Source: Mesotaenium endlicherianum
Taxonomy: Eukaryota > Streptophyta > Zygnematophyceae > Zygnematales > Mesotaeniaceae
NCBI GenBank assembly: GCA_009602735.1
Contig: WELA01013572.1
Span: 166,547-230,546, forward strand
DNA length: 64,000 nt
Direction: 5' to 3'
Shown piece after piece: positions 63,774 to 64,000 of this stretch (positions within the stretch are counted from its first letter, which is position 1; every line of letters starts with the position of its first letter). The translations under genes were made by a program, and so were the position numbers. Under the pieces are notes generated by a model, which had not been told where the DNA came from, made no database searches, and saw only the letters and a list, made by a program, of their open reading frames with translations.

Positions 63774-64000
63774 CTGGCAGGAGGACAGGATAGGGTGGGT
63801 AGGAAGGGGGGTGGAGGGGATTTTGTTCTTGTGTGTCTTTTGGCTTCGTGTACCTTTGACCTTTGACATTTTATATAGGTGTAGATAAAAAAAGACACAC
63901 AGATATGTATTTTGAATTATTACGACCTTACTCCTTTATGTTTAGTTCTTTTCGTTATACACGATATCTTATAGCCATCTATGGTCTTTTTATACCAATG
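63774..64000. other. Intron of the ABC transporter, right edge
   Basis: Sequence upstream of the [10 protein letters not shown] exon on the minus strand. It turns AT-rich toward the edge. No exon seen. Confidence 0.5.

Overview
The window looks like nuclear DNA of a green-lineage (Viridiplantae) alga. The single-copy genes have many short introns with GT/AG ends. They include cytosolic uL5/RPL11, a plant-like complex I B15/NDUFB4-type subunit, and an ABCC transporter with the C-terminal tail typical of plant ABCC1/ABCC2. The right half has GC-rich exons, low-complexity acidic tails and G- or CA-rich introns, as is common in green algae. The species cannot be named from this sequence alone. 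Two runs of N and two single Ns mark assembly joins.

1-18.4 kb is a nest of decayed LTR retrotransposons. Family A is a Ty3/gypsy-type element: an aspartic-protease end is followed in the same frame by a DNA cytosine-5 methyltransferase (DNMT), then (beyond nested DNA) RNase H, integrase and a C-terminal PHD finger, ending at a 293-bp LTR. The DNMT is split by an inverted solo LTR whose removal at its GATCA target duplication restores the frame. A second unit, B (721-bp LTRs at 2271-2991 and 11647-12367), lies between the DNMT and RNase H parts. It contains a chromodomain-bearing Ty3/gypsy body (C, 2992-8536) with a textbook -1 frameshift signal, a separate gag-like gene, and a 1.26-kb solo LTR. 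A second, more decayed integrase-PHD copy and two more A-type LTRs follow to 18.4 kb.

18.4-27.4 kb is AT-rich and has no gene I can support. From 27.5 kb the single-copy genes begin: NDUFB4-like (-) and a cyclophilin-E-type RRM protein (+) are divergent. Next comes an assembly-damaged stretch (32.5-35.0 kb) in which a 1,117-bp segment occurs twice around an orphan RRP41 exosome exon. After this come unidentified exons (35.3-36.6 kb), an NT5DC-type HAD 5'-nucleotidase (-, 38.1-46.6 kb, gapped), RPL11 (-, 47.9-50.6 kb), a pyrophosphatase-like protein with a very long acidic tail (+, 52.0-56.9 kb), another giant acidic ORF (+, 57.3-60.2 kb, possibly the same gene), and the 3' part of an ABCC transporter (-, 61.2 kb to beyond the right edge).

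The genes do not form an operon or a single pathway. The most unusual content is the pairing of a chromatin writer (DNMT) and a chromatin reader (PHD finger) in family A retroelement DNA, and a pyrophosphatase homologue that has lost metal-binding residues and gained a tail of more than 800 residues.
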